Positions 1-12,135 of a stretch of DNA of 64,000 nt are shown piece after piece. The first letter of the stretch is position 1, and every line of letters begins with the position of its first letter. The stretch spans positions 372,001 to 436,000 of the forward strand of contig CATQHW010000003.1 in assembly GCA_958296075.1 (NCBI GenBank). Direction: 5' to 3'. The position numbers were made by a program, and so were the translations under genes. The notes beneath the pieces were generated by a model that worked only from the letters and a program-made list of their open reading frames with translations, had not been told where the DNA came from and ran no database searches. This stretch comes from an uncultured Spirochaetia bacterium. Lineage in GTDB: Bacteria > Spirochaetota > Spirochaetia > SZUA-6 > Bin103.

Positions 1-1
1 C

Positions 2-781
2 GCCCACGGCCACCTCAAGCGCGCCCTCGACCAGGCCCTGCTGCTGCGCGGCTCACGCCAGTTCGATGATCCGCACGCCTACCGCAGGTTCCTCGCCGAA
101 CTCGTCGCCCGCCGCAACGCCCGCCACCGCGCGCGCATCGACGCCGAACGCGCCGTGCTGCAGCCGCTGCCCGAACACCGCGTCCAGGACTTCGAGATCG
201 AACGCGTGCGGGTCACCTCCCACGGGGGGTTCACCCTGCGCAAGGTGTTCTACTCGCTGCCGTCGCGGCTGATCGGCCACAGCCTGCGCGTGCATCTGTT
301 CGCCGATCGGCTGCAACTGTTCCTCGGCGCTTCCGCACTGATGACCCTGCCGCGAGGCAAGCCGCACGCCGACGGTCGCCGCGGGCACGTGGTCAACTAC
401 CATCACCTCATCCACGCGCTGCGCCGCAAGCCGATGGCGTTGCTCCATCTGGTGTACCGCGATCAGTTGTTCCCCCGCCACGCCTACCGGCGCACCTTCG
501 ACGCCTTGCTCGACGCGCTTGACGAACGCCACGCCTGCCGGCGCATGGTCGGGCTGCTGGCCCTGGCCCACGATCAGGGCTGCGAGGCTGCCCTGGCCGA
601 GCACCTCGAACACCTGCTGGCCGCTGGCCGGCTGCCCGATCCGGCCGCACTGCGGCAGCGCTTCAGGCCTGCGGCGGCGGCGCTGCCGCAGGTCAGCATC
701 CGCGCCGGGTCGCTGGCCGACTACGACCAACTGCTCGATCATCCCGACCAACTCGGCGCCTGTCAGGCAGGTGCGGCATGA
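2..781 (+). CDS. istA: IS21-family transposase IstA, C-terminal part (cut by window edge)
   Basis: The frame is open from the first bases of the window and ends at a TGA that overlaps the next ATG (ATGA), the coupled istA-istB arrangement typical of IS21. What is visible is the C-terminal end of the transposase: the region with the EHRVQDFEIERVRV block, followed by a basic, leucine-rich stretch ending GACQAGAA. The catalytic DDE core would lie upstream, outside the window. IstA cuts and joins the element ends and needs IstB as helper. Because its istB is truncated, this copy is unlikely to be autonomous. Family call is from sequence resemblance and gene order. Confidence 0.8.
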   Translation, partial: AHGHLKRALDQALLLRGSRQFDDPHAYRRFLAELVARRNARHRARIDAERAVLQPLPEHRVQDFEIERVRVTSHGGFTLRKVFYSLPSRLIGHSLRVHLFADRLQLFLGASALMTLPRGKPHADGRRGHVVNYHHLIHALRRKPMALLHLVYRDQLFPRHAYRRTFDALLDALDERHACRRMVGLLALAHDQGCEAALAEHLEHLLAAGRLPDPAALRQRFRPAAAALPQVSIRAGSLADYDQLLDHPDQLGACQAGAA

Positions 782-1101
782 ACCATCCCATCGACGACGC
801 CGCTCTCAACCTCATGCTCAGCGAGTTGCGCCTGCCAACCATCAAGTCGCTGTGGCCGCAGTTCACCGTCCAGGCCGACCGCGAAGGCTGGCCGGCCGCG
901 CGGCTGCTGGCCGCCCTCACCGAGCACGAAATCGCCGATCGCGCGCGCCGCCGCTTCCAGCGCCATCTGCGCGAGGCGCATCTGCCGGGCGGCAAGACGC
1001 TGGACTCCTTCGACTTCAACGCCGTGCCGATGCTCTCCAAGGCGCATGTTGTTGTATCTCACATAATCTCGCCGCTGGATTCCCGGAATAAATCGCGCTG
1101 A
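778..1101 (+). pseudogene. istB: IstB helper ATPase, 5' fragment truncated by another element
   Basis: This starts with the ATG coupled to the istA stop. The first about 90 residues match the N-terminal domain of IstB helper ATPases (SELRLPTIKSLWPQF, then an arginine-rich RARRRFQRHLREAHLPG segment and TLDSFDF). Homology stops near base 1046, just where the AAA+ nucleotide-binding domain should begin. After that the frame runs into the end of the neighbouring element and terminates (HIISPLDSRNKSR). The Walker A and B motifs are absent, so the product cannot be a working ATPase. Confidence 0.8.
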
Positions 1102-1304
1102 GAGATTGGGGATTTCGCTGATAATCCCGTCAGGTGAATGAGCGTGAGAAGGTGAGCGTCAGACAGCAGGGCGACGGCATCACCGAGGCGGTGTTGCGGG
1201 CGCCGCCGTGCTGGCGAGCGACCAGGATCAAGCCGGCAGCGCGGGTAAGGCGGCACGGGCCAGCGTGAGCGGGTGGTCACGGTGGCAGTCGCTGCCCGCA
1301 GCGA

Positions 1305-2108
1305 TCAGGGACGCAGTTCGTCGAGGGCGGTCTGCAGGTGCTCGGCGGTGACGCTGTGGGCGTTGCCGAGGGCGCACGCCGAGAGGGCGTAATGGGCGAT
1401 GCGGCGGTTGATCTGTCGTGGCAGGCCGCGGGAGGCGTGGAACAACGCCTCTGCGGCGGGCGGCTCGAACAGCGGCAGCTCGCAGCCGGCCAGCTGCAGG
1501 TGGTGCGCGAGGTAGGCGTCGAGTTCGGCGCGCAGCAGGCCGCCGAGATGGTGGCGCACGACCAGGCGCTGGCTGAGCGATTCGTGGACCGCCATGGAGA
1601 GCCGGCGGCGCAACTCGGTGAGGCCGACCAGCAGCAGGCACAGGCGATGTTCGGAGTCCATGGTGTAGTTGGTCAGCAGACGCAGATCGTGGAGCACGTC
1701 GGTGCGCAGGAACTGCGCCTCGTCGATGATGAGCACCGGCAGCAGCCTGGCTTCCTGGACTTGGCGGGTGATCTCCGAGCGGATGGCGCGGTAGGCGGCG
1801 GCGCGGGAGCGTTCGGCGGGGAGGCCGAGTTCCCAGGCGATCGACTTGTACATGTCCATGACGTTGCCGGTGGTCAGCGAGACGTAGAGCACCCGGTAGA
1901 GACCGGGATGGAGGTTGGCGGTCACGGCGCGGCAGACCGTGGTCTTGCCGCAGCCGACCTCGCCGGTGAGCAGGCCGATGGCGCGCAGTTCAAGCAGATG
2001 GCGCAGGCGCGCCTCGGCTTCCTGGCGCGCGGCGGAGGCGAACAGGTGGTCGGCTTCGAGGGTGGCCGCGAAGGGCAAGCGGGTGAAGGCGAAGTGGCGC
2101 AGATACAT
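1305..2108 (-). CDS. ExeA/TniB-like AAA ATPase of transposable element
   Basis: This 267-residue AAA+ ATPase has Walker A TGEVGCGKTT near residues 49-58 and Walker B VLIIDEAQFL near 125-134. It opens MYLRHFAFTRLPFAAT, the signature start of ExeA-like ATPases associated with transposons. Such proteins (compare TniB, TnsC, IstB) select target DNA and activate the partner transposase. The ATG overlaps the stop of the transposase by one base (TGATG), so the two were translationally coupled. The frame is intact although the partner transposase is broken, so it is probably a passenger awaiting decay. Resemblance to type II secretion ExeA is only at the ATPase fold. Confidence 0.75.
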   Translation of the reverse strand: MYLRHFAFTRLPFAATLEADHLFASAARQEAEARLRHLLELRAIGLLTGEVGCGKTTVCRAVTANLHPGLYRVLYVSLTTGNVMDMYKSIAWELGLPAERSRAAAYRAIRSEITRQVQEARLLPVLIIDEAQFLRTDVLHDLRLLTNYTMDSEHRLCLLLVGLTELRRRLSMAVHESLSQRLVVRHHLGGLLRAELDAYLAHHLQLAGCELPLFEPPAAEALFHASRGLPRQINRRIAHYALSACALGNAHSVTAEHLQTALDELRP

Positions 2109-3120
2109 CAGTTGGACTCCTGCCGGTGGAGGTGGCGCAGTGCCAGCGGCGAGGGGGGCGGCTGGGGAGCGGGAGCCTCGGATTCGAGCTGGCGGGAGGG
2201 TCGGGCGCGCTTGACGGAGGCGTTGGCGTAGGCGTCCAGGAGGGTGGCCAGCCCGGCATCGGCGCCGTCGTGGAGGACCTGCAGTGGTCGTGCCGGCGGA
2301 GCGTCGGGGTCGTAGCGCAAGGTGACGGTGCGGCCGACCAGCAGCGGATCGACTTCGTAGACGCGGCCGTGGAGGCTGACGGTGCGGTCGTTCATGACGC
2401 GGCGCTTGAGCTCGAACAGTTGTCGACGTACAGCCGTTGCGGCAGGCCGCGGCGGACCAGCGCTTGCTTGAACACGGGCAGGAAGGCGCCGGTGTTCTCG
2501 GCGCGGGCGAAGGCGGCGAAGGGACACAGGCGGGTGGCGTCGTCGAGGAAGGCGATGAGGTAGCTGGTGCGGCGCCGGCGCCCGTCGGCGACCGCCGGGC
2601 CGTGCATGACGTCGCTCATCCACAACTGGCCAGCGCAGCGGAAGCTGAACCGGCGGCGGTCGGCGCCGTCAGCGGCGGCGCCCGGCTTGCTCATCAGCCC
2701 CTCGGCGCGCAGCAGTCGGTGCACGGTGGAGTGCGCCAAGCGCACGCCGGCGGGGAGCTGGCCGCCGCTGTTGGCCTGCTGGATGACCTGCCGCACCGAC
2801 CAGGTCGGGTGCTCGGTCTTGATCGCCAGCAGCAACTCGGCGGCCTCTGGTGGCAGCCGCCGTGGCTGGCCGCGATCGGCGCGCGGCTTGGGGTACAGCG
2901 CATCGCAGCCGCCGGCGCGATAGTGGTGCAGCCAGTCGCGCAGGGTCTCGGCGGCGACGCGGGTGCGCAGGGTGCCCGGAATGGTGTAGTGCTGCTCGGC
3001 CTTGGCGCGCAACTGTGCGCCGATCCCGGGGGTGCCGGGCGGCAGGTGGGCCAAGGCGGCGATCAAGCCGTAGCGGAACAGCGCTATCTCGCGGCGTAGT
3101 GCTTCATCGACAGCGTGCAT
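2108..3120 (-). pseudogene. DDE (integrase-core) transposase with internal deletion
   Basis: From ATG 3120 the protein has an N-terminal helix-turn-helix region (TLRDWLHHYRAGGCDALYPK), a second HTH (SVRQVIQQANSGG) and the start of the integrase core: LWMSDVMHGP supplies the first Asp and RLYVDN the second. At about 2420 the frame jumps straight into the C-terminal beta-barrel (FELKRRVMNDRTVSLHGRVY), which is in a different frame that ends at 2108. The catalytic Glu and the rest of the core are missing. An out-of-frame deletion in the middle of the gene explains this, so no active transposase can be made. Confidence 0.75.
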
Positions 3121-3167
3121 GGTCGGTCTCCTGGGTGCGGGTCATGAGACCCGGTGATGGGCACAAG

Positions 3168-3794
3168 CTACGGCGGCGGCGCGCGGGCGGCAGTCCCCTG
3201 GTGTTGTTGGAGTGCGGAATTGGGATGCCCAGCCCGGCGGCAGTGGGGACGGAAACCGAGCGGCGCCGGCAGCACCGCCAACCACGGGTCGGCCAGCGCG
3301 CGCAGCACCACCAACACCGCGTCGCTACCCAGTCGCTTGCGGCAGGCGCTCAACTCGGGGCGGCAGCCGGCGAGGTGCTGCGGCAGCAAGCCGATGACCC
3401 GCCGCAGCACCTGCTGCACCAAGCGCACGCGGCGGCGCAGCCAGCGCACGGCGCCGGGCAGTTCGATGCGGTCGCGGCGCACCTGTTCGGCGGCCAGCAG
3501 CAGACTCGACGCCTGCTCGGCGTGCACCACCACCGTTTCCAACTCCTGCAGCGTGCCGGGCAGCCGCGCCGCCAAACAGTCGGGCAGCAGGCTGAAGGTG
3601 GTGTGGCTCTCCGCGCAGTACCAGCGCGCGATCAGCGTGCCGGCTGGCGTCTTGCGCTGGTAGGTGCCGTGGCGGGCAAACGAGCAGGCGCCGGGCTGGT
3701 GATGATGGGGGCACCGGTCGAGCCTTGCCTCACGCCACGCTGCGGCGCTAACGTATTGCTCGCCGGTGAGCCCCGTTTGGTAGCGAAGCTGCAC
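3168..3794 (-). CDS. Zinc-ribbon-like accessory protein of transposable element
   Basis: This 208-residue protein is encoded upstream of the transposase in the same direction. The N-terminal third has a Cys/His-containing stretch (RCPHHHQPGACSFARHGTY, then WYCAESHTTFSLLPD) that looks like a degenerate zinc ribbon of the kind often found in first genes of such elements (resembling DUF6431). The rest is a long helical, arginine-rich region. Its role is unknown, probably binding of the element ends. The start is the first ATG in the frame and is uncertain. The zinc-ribbon assignment is by eye and tentative. Confidence 0.5.
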   Translation of the reverse strand: MQLRYQTGLTGEQYVSAAAWREARLDRCPHHHQPGACSFARHGTYQRKTPAGTLIARWYCAESHTTFSLLPDCLAARLPGTLQELETVVVHAEQASSLLLAAEQVRRDRIELPGAVRWLRRRVRLVQQVLRRVIGLLPQHLAGCRPELSACRKRLGSDAVLVVLRALADPWLAVLPAPLGFRPHCRRAGHPNSALQQHQGTAARAPPP

Positions 3795-4080
3795 CGGTCA
3801 CGGCCCGGCGGGTGATGGCCCGCGCGGGCCTTTTTCTCCTTACGGGGGTGATCGGGCCAGAATACCTCACACCGAACTCCGCAGCAGCTGTGGTCCGCAG
3901 CCTCTGGCTCCGCCGGCCATCGAGCTTGGCCCGCACTCGCCCCTCATCCCAGGCGATCCGTCAGCGGATCAATCTGAACAGATCCCCTGCCTTTCTAACG
4001 ACTTAATATGGGATCCAACACAATGTGATGGCGCTCAGCGCCGGCTTGTGTCATCGTCCCGCCCGTTGCGACACCGATTT

Positions 4081-4122
4081 TTCTCATCCTGATTGTCGCT
4101 CGGTTCTCATCCTGATTGTCGC
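4081..4122. repeat. Tandem 19-bp subterminal repeats at element right end
   Basis: Two perfect copies of TTCTCATCCTGATTGTCGC lie at 4081-4099 and 4104-4122, separated by four bases. The outer copy abuts the point where the neighbouring ATPase frame is cut, so these are probably transposase-binding sites at the element end. The reverse complement loosely resembles the left-end repeat (GATAATC versus GACAATC core). Confidence 0.6.
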
Positions 4123-4292
4123 GCTACAGCCAGCAGCGCCGACGTCTTGCCGGTCTGCCGGGGGGCATGCAGTACGAAGTAGCGCTTCCGGTCGATCAGC
4201 ATGAGCAGTTCGTCCCGGTCCAGACGCTCCAGCGGTGGAATGTGGTAGTGATCCTCCGCGATGACCGGCCCTGCGGTGTTGAAGAAGCGCAT
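4107..4292 (-). pseudogene. AAA-like ATP-binding protein, N-terminal fragment cut by element
   Basis: From ATG 4292 the sequence reads MRFFNTAGPV, then HYHIPPLERLD and YFVLHAPRQTGKTSALL. This is the highly recognisable start of a family of AAA-like ATPases that often carry a C-terminal PD-(D/E)XK nuclease-like domain. The Walker A motif (APRQTGKTS) is complete. Immediately after it the frame enters the transposable-element end and stops, leaving 61 residues of a protein normally several hundred long. The function of the family is not established; the fragment is certainly not functional. Confidence 0.75.
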
Positions 4293-4324
4293 CCTGCCTG
4301 AGTGTGCCCCGTCCCCGGCGCCTG

Positions 4325-4633
4325 TCAACCGTGCGCACCTTCGCGGGCGCACTTCCAAACGCAGGTAGCGTCAAGCACCATGCGCTCGTCTCGCTGGGGT
4401 TGGGAGGGCCTACCTATCCGGTGGTCTGGAGCTCCTTCCGATTCGCGCTCCTGTGGAAATGTGGATAAATGCCATTTCCTTGGCAGCGCGTCGAGGTCGA
4501 TCAGGTGGCCGGTCTCATGGACCACCATAATCTCCGGTCTCCATGACTTGATCCGAGCGTAACGAGCACGGGGTCTCCGCCTGACGACCTGACGGAGCCC
4601 AACGGGGCGCGGGCGATGTTTCACGTGGAACAT
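4325..4633 (-). pseudogene. Possible metallopeptidase remnant
   Basis: One minus-strand frame contains EIMVVHETGHLIDLDALP. HETGH fits the HExxH zinc-peptidase motif and the context resembles the core of small phage or island metallopeptidases. The frame as it stands begins inside the parS palindrome and has no convincing start or end, so at most a fragment of about 40 codons (around 4450-4560) is meaningful. The rest of 4293-4645 holds only the parS site and nothing else I can identify. Confidence 0.25.
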
Positions 4634-4640
4634 CGCCCGC
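4609..4640. promoter_or_regulatory. parS: parS centromere site (ParB binding) in an extended palindrome
   Basis: Positions 4617-4632 read TGTTTCACGTGGAACA. The reverse complement, TGTTCCACGTGAAACA, is the canonical bacterial chromosomal parS sequence bound by ParB/Spo0J. It is embedded in a longer perfect inverted repeat with outer arms GCGGGCGA and TCGCCCGC (4609-4640). The site sits six bases beyond the gyrA stop, so the hairpin could also end gyrA transcription. parS sites cluster near chromosome origins, consistent with the neighbouring gyrB-gyrA. Confidence 0.85.
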
Positions 4641-4645
4641 GACGG

Positions 4646-7132
<2,487 letters not shown>

Positions 7133-7192
7133 GTACCCTCCCCGATCGATGGTCTAATGCCGGTGCGGGCGGGCGGGGCGGGCATCTGCGCG

Positions 7193-9118
<1,926 letters not shown>

Positions 9119-9262
9119 CTACGGGCCCGTTTGGTCTCTGTTTCGGCCGGTAGCCGCCCATAGCTTAAGGTGTTGCCAAAGAAAAGTATACCGAAACCGA
9201 ACATGGACTTGGACGTTCCCGGCCCGGACCCGCCCGGGGTCTTCCGGCGGCGCGTTCGGAGC

Positions 9263-9718
9263 TTACGGCGGCGGCGCGGGGGGCGGGAGGAACTCACGGA
9301 ACTCGTACTCCACGCGGCCGTCGTCGGTGACCGCGACCGTGGCGTGTCCGGTCCGCGCCATCCCGTCGAGTACCCGCTCCGCCTCCGCGATCGACAGCGA
9401 CGATTCGACGGCGACCACGGAAGCGGTGATCCTGCCGCGCTGCGCGCGGGCGATCCGCAGTACCGCGTGCTCCGGGTCCGGCGCGTTGGGCAGCTCGCGC
9501 GCGGAGCGCATCCGTTTGAGGGCGAGTCCCCCTTCGATGATCGGCCCCAGTCCCAGAAACGCCAGCGGAAAGAGCCAGAACCAAGCGCCCGTGACGACCC
9601 AGAGCGCGCCGAACGCGAACGTGCAGGCGACGCCGCCGGCAAGCCTCCCTTCGGCTTTCTTGGCGGGCCGCCGTTTCTTGTGTTTCGCGTCCTCGCCGCT
9701 GCGCTCCACGGTTGCCAC
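9263..9718 (-). CDS. Small membrane protein of unknown function
   Basis: The product has about 151 residues if started at GTG 9718. The frame is open further upstream, but that extension runs through tRNA genes and is spurious. The N-terminus is basic (KHKKRRPAKKAEG). One or two hydrophobic helices follow (CTFAFGALWVVTGAWFWLF, then PLAFLGLGPIIEGGLAL). The C-terminal 70 residues (AVLRIARAQRGRITASVVAV, SSLSIAEAERVLDGMARTGH) resemble a winged-helix-type domain ending in a proline tail. I do not recognise the family. It is transcribed away from the tRNA cluster. The start codon is uncertain. Confidence 0.5.
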   Translation of the reverse strand: MATVERSGEDAKHKKRRPAKKAEGRLAGGVACTFAFGALWVVTGAWFWLFPLAFLGLGPIIEGGLALKRMRSARELPNAPDPEHAVLRIARAQRGRITASVVAVESSLSIAEAERVLDGMARTGHATVAVTDDGRVEYEFREFLPPPAPPP

Positions 9719-9773
9719 GGTGGCGATGATAACACACGGCGTCGGCCGGCGGAGCACCGGTCGGCCGGTTCGT

Positions 9774-9802
9774 TTGACAGGAGGGCGCCGTGTCCCTATA
9801 AT
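9774..9802 (+). promoter_or_regulatory. Consensus sigma-70 promoter of the tRNA/SRP RNA cluster
   Basis: A perfect -35 box TTGACA (9774-9779) and a perfect -10 box TATAAT (9797-9802) are separated by the optimal 17 bases. The first tRNA begins 24 bases after the -10 box, so initiation near 9809 would give a short leader. Such an exact promoter is expected for stable RNA. Confidence 0.85.
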
Positions 9803-9826
9803 TCGGTCTTCGGTTTCCCGAGGACC

Positions 9827-9913
9827 GGAGAGGTGTCCGAGTGGTCGAAGGAGACGGTCTTGAAAACCGTTGAGCCCTCGTTGGCTCCGTGGGTTCGAAT
9901 CCCACCCTCTCCG
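9827..9913 (+). tRNA. tRNA-Ser(TGA)
   Basis: The acceptor stem GGAGAGG pairs with CCTCTCC and the discriminator is G. The anticodon loop CTTGAAA gives TGA. A long variable arm (GAGCCCTCGTTGGCTC) marks a class II serine tRNA. The T-loop GTTCGAATC is canonical and CCA is not encoded. It is the first gene after the promoter. Confidence 0.95.
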
Positions 9914-9938
9914 CACTGCGGCTGACGTGCAGCCGCCG

Positions 9939-10024
<86 letters not shown>

Positions 10025-10034
10025 GAACGACTGA

Positions 10035-10108
10035 GTGCCCATAGCTCAGCTGGATAGAGCGCTAGATTGCGGATCTAGAGGTCGGAGGTTCGAGTCCTCT
10101 TGGGCACG
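10035..10108 (+). tRNA. tRNA-Arg(GCG)
   Basis: A 74-base class I cloverleaf. The acceptor GTGCCCA pairs with TGGGCAC and the anticodon stem CTAGA/TCTAG is perfect. The loop TTGCGGA gives anticodon GCG, reading CGC (and CGU by wobble). The D-loop has the A20 arginine identity base. Most bacteria read these codons with an ACG (inosine-modified) tRNA, so a GCG isoacceptor is unusual. Confidence 0.9.
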
Positions 10109-10111
10109 GAC

Positions 10112-10200
10112 GGAGAGATGCGAGAGCGGTTGAATCGGGCGGACTCGAAATCCGTTGAGCCGCTGCGGTGGCTCCGTGGGTTCGAATCCCACTCTCTCCG
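10112..10200 (+). tRNA. tRNA-Ser(CGA)
   Basis: The acceptor GGAGAGA pairs with TCTCTCC and the discriminator is G. The anticodon stem GCGGA/TCCGT encloses loop CTCGAAA, giving CGA. It has a long serine-type variable arm (GAGCCGCTGCGGTGGCTC). It lies three bases after tRNA-Arg, so the two are cut from a common transcript. Confidence 0.95.
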
Positions 10201-10262
10201 CTCGGACGGCGGGCGTGCCTCTGGAGGCGTTCGCCGCCATGGCCGTACGTGACCGATGGCCG

Positions 10263-10351
10263 GGAGAGGTGACCGAGAGGCCGAAGGTGCACGCTTGGAA
10301 AGCGTGTGTGCCCTTACCGGGGCACCGTGGGTTCGAATCCCACTCTCTCCG
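10263..10351 (+). tRNA. tRNA-Ser(GGA)
   Basis: The acceptor GGAGAGG pairs with TCTCTCC, with one G-U pair, and the discriminator is G. The anticodon loop in CACGCTTGGAAAGCGTG gives GGA. The long variable arm (GTGCCCTTACCGGGGCAC) folds as a hairpin. This completes the four serine isoacceptors TGA, GCT, CGA and GGA within about 525 bases. Confidence 0.95.
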
Positions 10352-10357
10352 ACAGCC

Positions 10358-10489
10358 GGCCCCTCGGGTCCGCCGGCCGGGCACTGTGCTACGGGTCGCC
10401 GCCCAACCCCGTCAGGACCGGAAGGTAGCAGCGGTAAGCGAACGACCTGGGAGCCGCAGCACGCTTGGCCGCGCCGAGGGGCCTTTTTT
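10358..10489 (+). ncRNA. ffs: Signal recognition particle RNA (4.5S type)
   Basis: The invariant SRP core is present: GTCAGGACCGGAAGG followed by TAGCAGCGGTA (10411 onward), containing the GGAA tetraloop and the asymmetric loop bound by Ffh. Flanking segments pair outward (GGGTCG with CGACCT; CTGTGCT with AGCACG). The outermost stem GGCCCCTCGG (10358-10367) pairs exactly with CCGAGGGGCC (10474-10483) and is followed by six T. The closing helix therefore also looks like the transcription terminator. It follows tRNA-Ser(GGA) by six bases and ends 29 bases before dnaX. Confidence 0.93.
10474..10489 (+). terminator. Intrinsic terminator formed by the SRP RNA closing stem
   Basis: The 3' arm CCGAGGGGCC pairs with GGCCCCTCGG 106 bases upstream and is followed by TTTTTT. 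It probably ends the stable-RNA transcript started at 9774-9802. A long-range stem as terminator is inferred from the pairing and the T run, not from any known example. Confidence 0.55.
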
Positions 10490-10518
10490 CGTCCCTGACG
10501 ATGTAGACTGGTCCCGAA

Positions 10519-12129
10519 ATGGCGTACGAAGTGACCGCCTCCCGCCGCCGGCCGCAGGTATTCACCGGGCTGGTCGGCCAGGAGTACGTGGTGCAGACGC
10601 TGCAGAGCGAGCTGCGCTCGGGCAAGGTCGCGCAGACCTTTCTGTTCTCCGGCCCGCGCGGCGTCGGCAAGACGTCGGCGGCGCGCATCCTGGCCAAGGC
10701 GCTGAACTGCGAACGCGGGCCGACCGATTCGCCGTGCGGGACGTGCGGGCCGTGCGCGGAGATCGCGCGCGCGCAATCGCTCGACGTAGTGGAGATCGAC
10801 GGCGCCTCCCACACTGGGGTAGACGACGTGCGCGAGTTGCGCGATCAGGTGGTCTTCCCGCCCGGCTCCGCCCGCACCAAGGTCTACATCATCGACGAGG
10901 TGCACATGCTGTCGACATCGGCGTTCAACGCGCTGCTGAAGACGATCGAGGAGCCGCCGCCGTACGTCACCTTCGTGTTCGCCACCACCGAGCCGCACAA
11001 GGTGCCCGCCACGGTGCGCTCGCGCTGCCAGCACTTCGCCTTCAGCCTGATCGGCCACGACCGGATCGCCGCCTGCCTGCGCGACGCGGCGGCCGAGCTG
11101 GGCGCGTCGGTCGACGATGACGCTCTGCACTGGATCGCGCGCCAGTCGGCGGGATCGCTGCGCGACGCGTTCATGATCCTGGATCAGGTGATCGCCGGCG
11201 CCCGCGGCGCGGGCGCCGCCGGCGTGACCCTGGAAGGGCTGCGCGACAGCATCGGCCTGCTGGGGTTCGACGACCTGAACGGCGTTGCGCTGGCGGTCGC
11301 CGGCCGTGATGTGCCGGCAACGCTCACCGCCTTCGACCGGGCCCTGTCCAGAGGGGTGGCGGTCGACCACTTCCTGGCCGAGCTGGTCGAGTACTTCCGC
11401 AGTGTGCTGTTCATCCGGCACGGGCTGAACCGCGACGCTTGGCTGTCGGCGCCGGCCGCGGCGTTTCCCCGGGAGGTCGTGGAAGCGCTCAGCGTCGAGC
11501 AGGCCGAAAAGGCGGTCGAACTGCTGCTGGCCGCCCAGCGCAACCTCAAGGGCGCGCTGAACGAGCGGTGCGAGGTGGAGCTGGCGCTCAGCCGACTGGC
11601 CGAACTCGACCGCCTGATCACGCCGGCCGAGGTCCTCGAACGCCTGCGCGAGCTGCAGGCCGCCGTCGGCGTTCCCGCCGCGGCCGCCGGCGCGCCGGCG
11701 GCCCCTGCCCCGCCCCGCTCGCCCGCCTCGGCGCCGGCCGGGGAAGCGCTGGCGGCCGTCGATGACGATGCCGGCGCGGGCGAGCCTGTCGATGCGGGCG
11801 ATGCGGGCGATCCGACCCGGCAGGCGATCGCCGTCCTGCGCCAGCGCCGGCCGCCGGTCGCCTCCGCGCTGGAGCGGGCGGCGTCGATCGAGCGGAGCGG
11901 AGACGGGCTGCGCGTGACGTTCCACAGGCAGGAACGATACGCGGCGGGCGCGGTCGGGCAGGAGACCGCGGAGATCGCCGCGGCGTTCGGGCTCGCCGGA
12001 CCGGGGGCGGTCGACGTACAACTGGAATCCGACGGCGGCGGCCAGGATGGCCGCGAGGCCGCCGCGGCGCCGGGCGCTGAGACGATCCGAAGCGTCTTTC
12101 GCGGCGAGATCGTGCAGGGCGGAGGCTGA
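10519..12129 (+). CDS. dnaX: DNA polymerase III subunit tau/gamma
   Basis: This is the 536-residue clamp-loader ATPase of the replicative polymerase. Walker A GPRGVGKT is at residues 45-52. The zinc module uses Cys64, 73, 76 and 79 (CERGPTDSPCGTCGPC). Walker B is VYIIDEVHMLS and the Arg-finger motif is RSRC. Domain III follows, then an Ala/Pro-rich linker (about residues 375-435) and a short tau-like C-terminal domain (RQAIAVLRQRRPPVASALE). ybaB and recR follow directly, the classical dnaX-ybaB-recR order. I saw no obvious slippery A-run for programmed gamma production. Confidence 0.95.
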   Translation: MAYEVTASRRRPQVFTGLVGQEYVVQTLQSELRSGKVAQTFLFSGPRGVGKTSAARILAKALNCERGPTDSPCGTCGPCAEIARAQSLDVVEIDGASHTGVDDVRELRDQVVFPPGSARTKVYIIDEVHMLSTSAFNALLKTIEEPPPYVTFVFATTEPHKVPATVRSRCQHFAFSLIGHDRIAACLRDAAAELGASVDDDALHWIARQSAGSLRDAFMILDQVIAGARGAGAAGVTLEGLRDSIGLLGFDDLNGVALAVAGRDVPATLTAFDRALSRGVAVDHFLAELVEYFRSVLFIRHGLNRDAWLSAPAAAFPREVVEALSVEQAEKAVELLLAAQRNLKGALNERCEVELALSRLAELDRLITPAEVLERLRELQAAVGVPAAAAGAPAAPAPPRSPASAPAGEALAAVDDDAGAGEPVDAGDAGDPTRQAIAVLRQRRPPVASALERAASIERSGDGLRVTFHRQERYAAGAVGQETAEIAAAFGLAGPGAVDVQLESDGGGQDGREAAAAPGAETIRSVFRGEIVQGGG

Positions 12130-12135
12130 CCGAGC

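Larger units (their letters stand above)
1047..4122. mobile_element. Three-gene DDE/ExeA-type transposable element, decayed
   Basis: The minus strand carries three consecutive genes: a zinc-ribbon-like protein, an integrase-core transposase and an ExeA/TniB-like AAA ATPase. The limits are set by what they interrupt: istB homology stops near 1046, and an AAA-ATPase reading frame is cut at about 4122. The left end carries imperfect subterminal repeats (CGCTGGATTCCCGG from 1073, CGCTGAGAGATTGGG from 1096, CGCTGATAATCCCG from 1116). The right end has two perfect 19-bp repeats (4081-4099 and 4104-4122). No matching target-site duplication was found, and the two flanks are different genes, so a later rearrangement is likely. 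The transposase is internally deleted. Confidence 0.65.

Noticed and set aside
9185-9200. Possible gyrB promoter with TATACT
   Set aside because: No acceptable -35 hexamer at 16-18 bases was found. One hexamer alone is not enough.
9719-9916. N-terminal extension of the small membrane-protein gene to 9916
   Set aside because: The extension would be encoded by the complement of tRNA-Ser(TGA) and its promoter. A GTG at 9718 gives a sensible protein.
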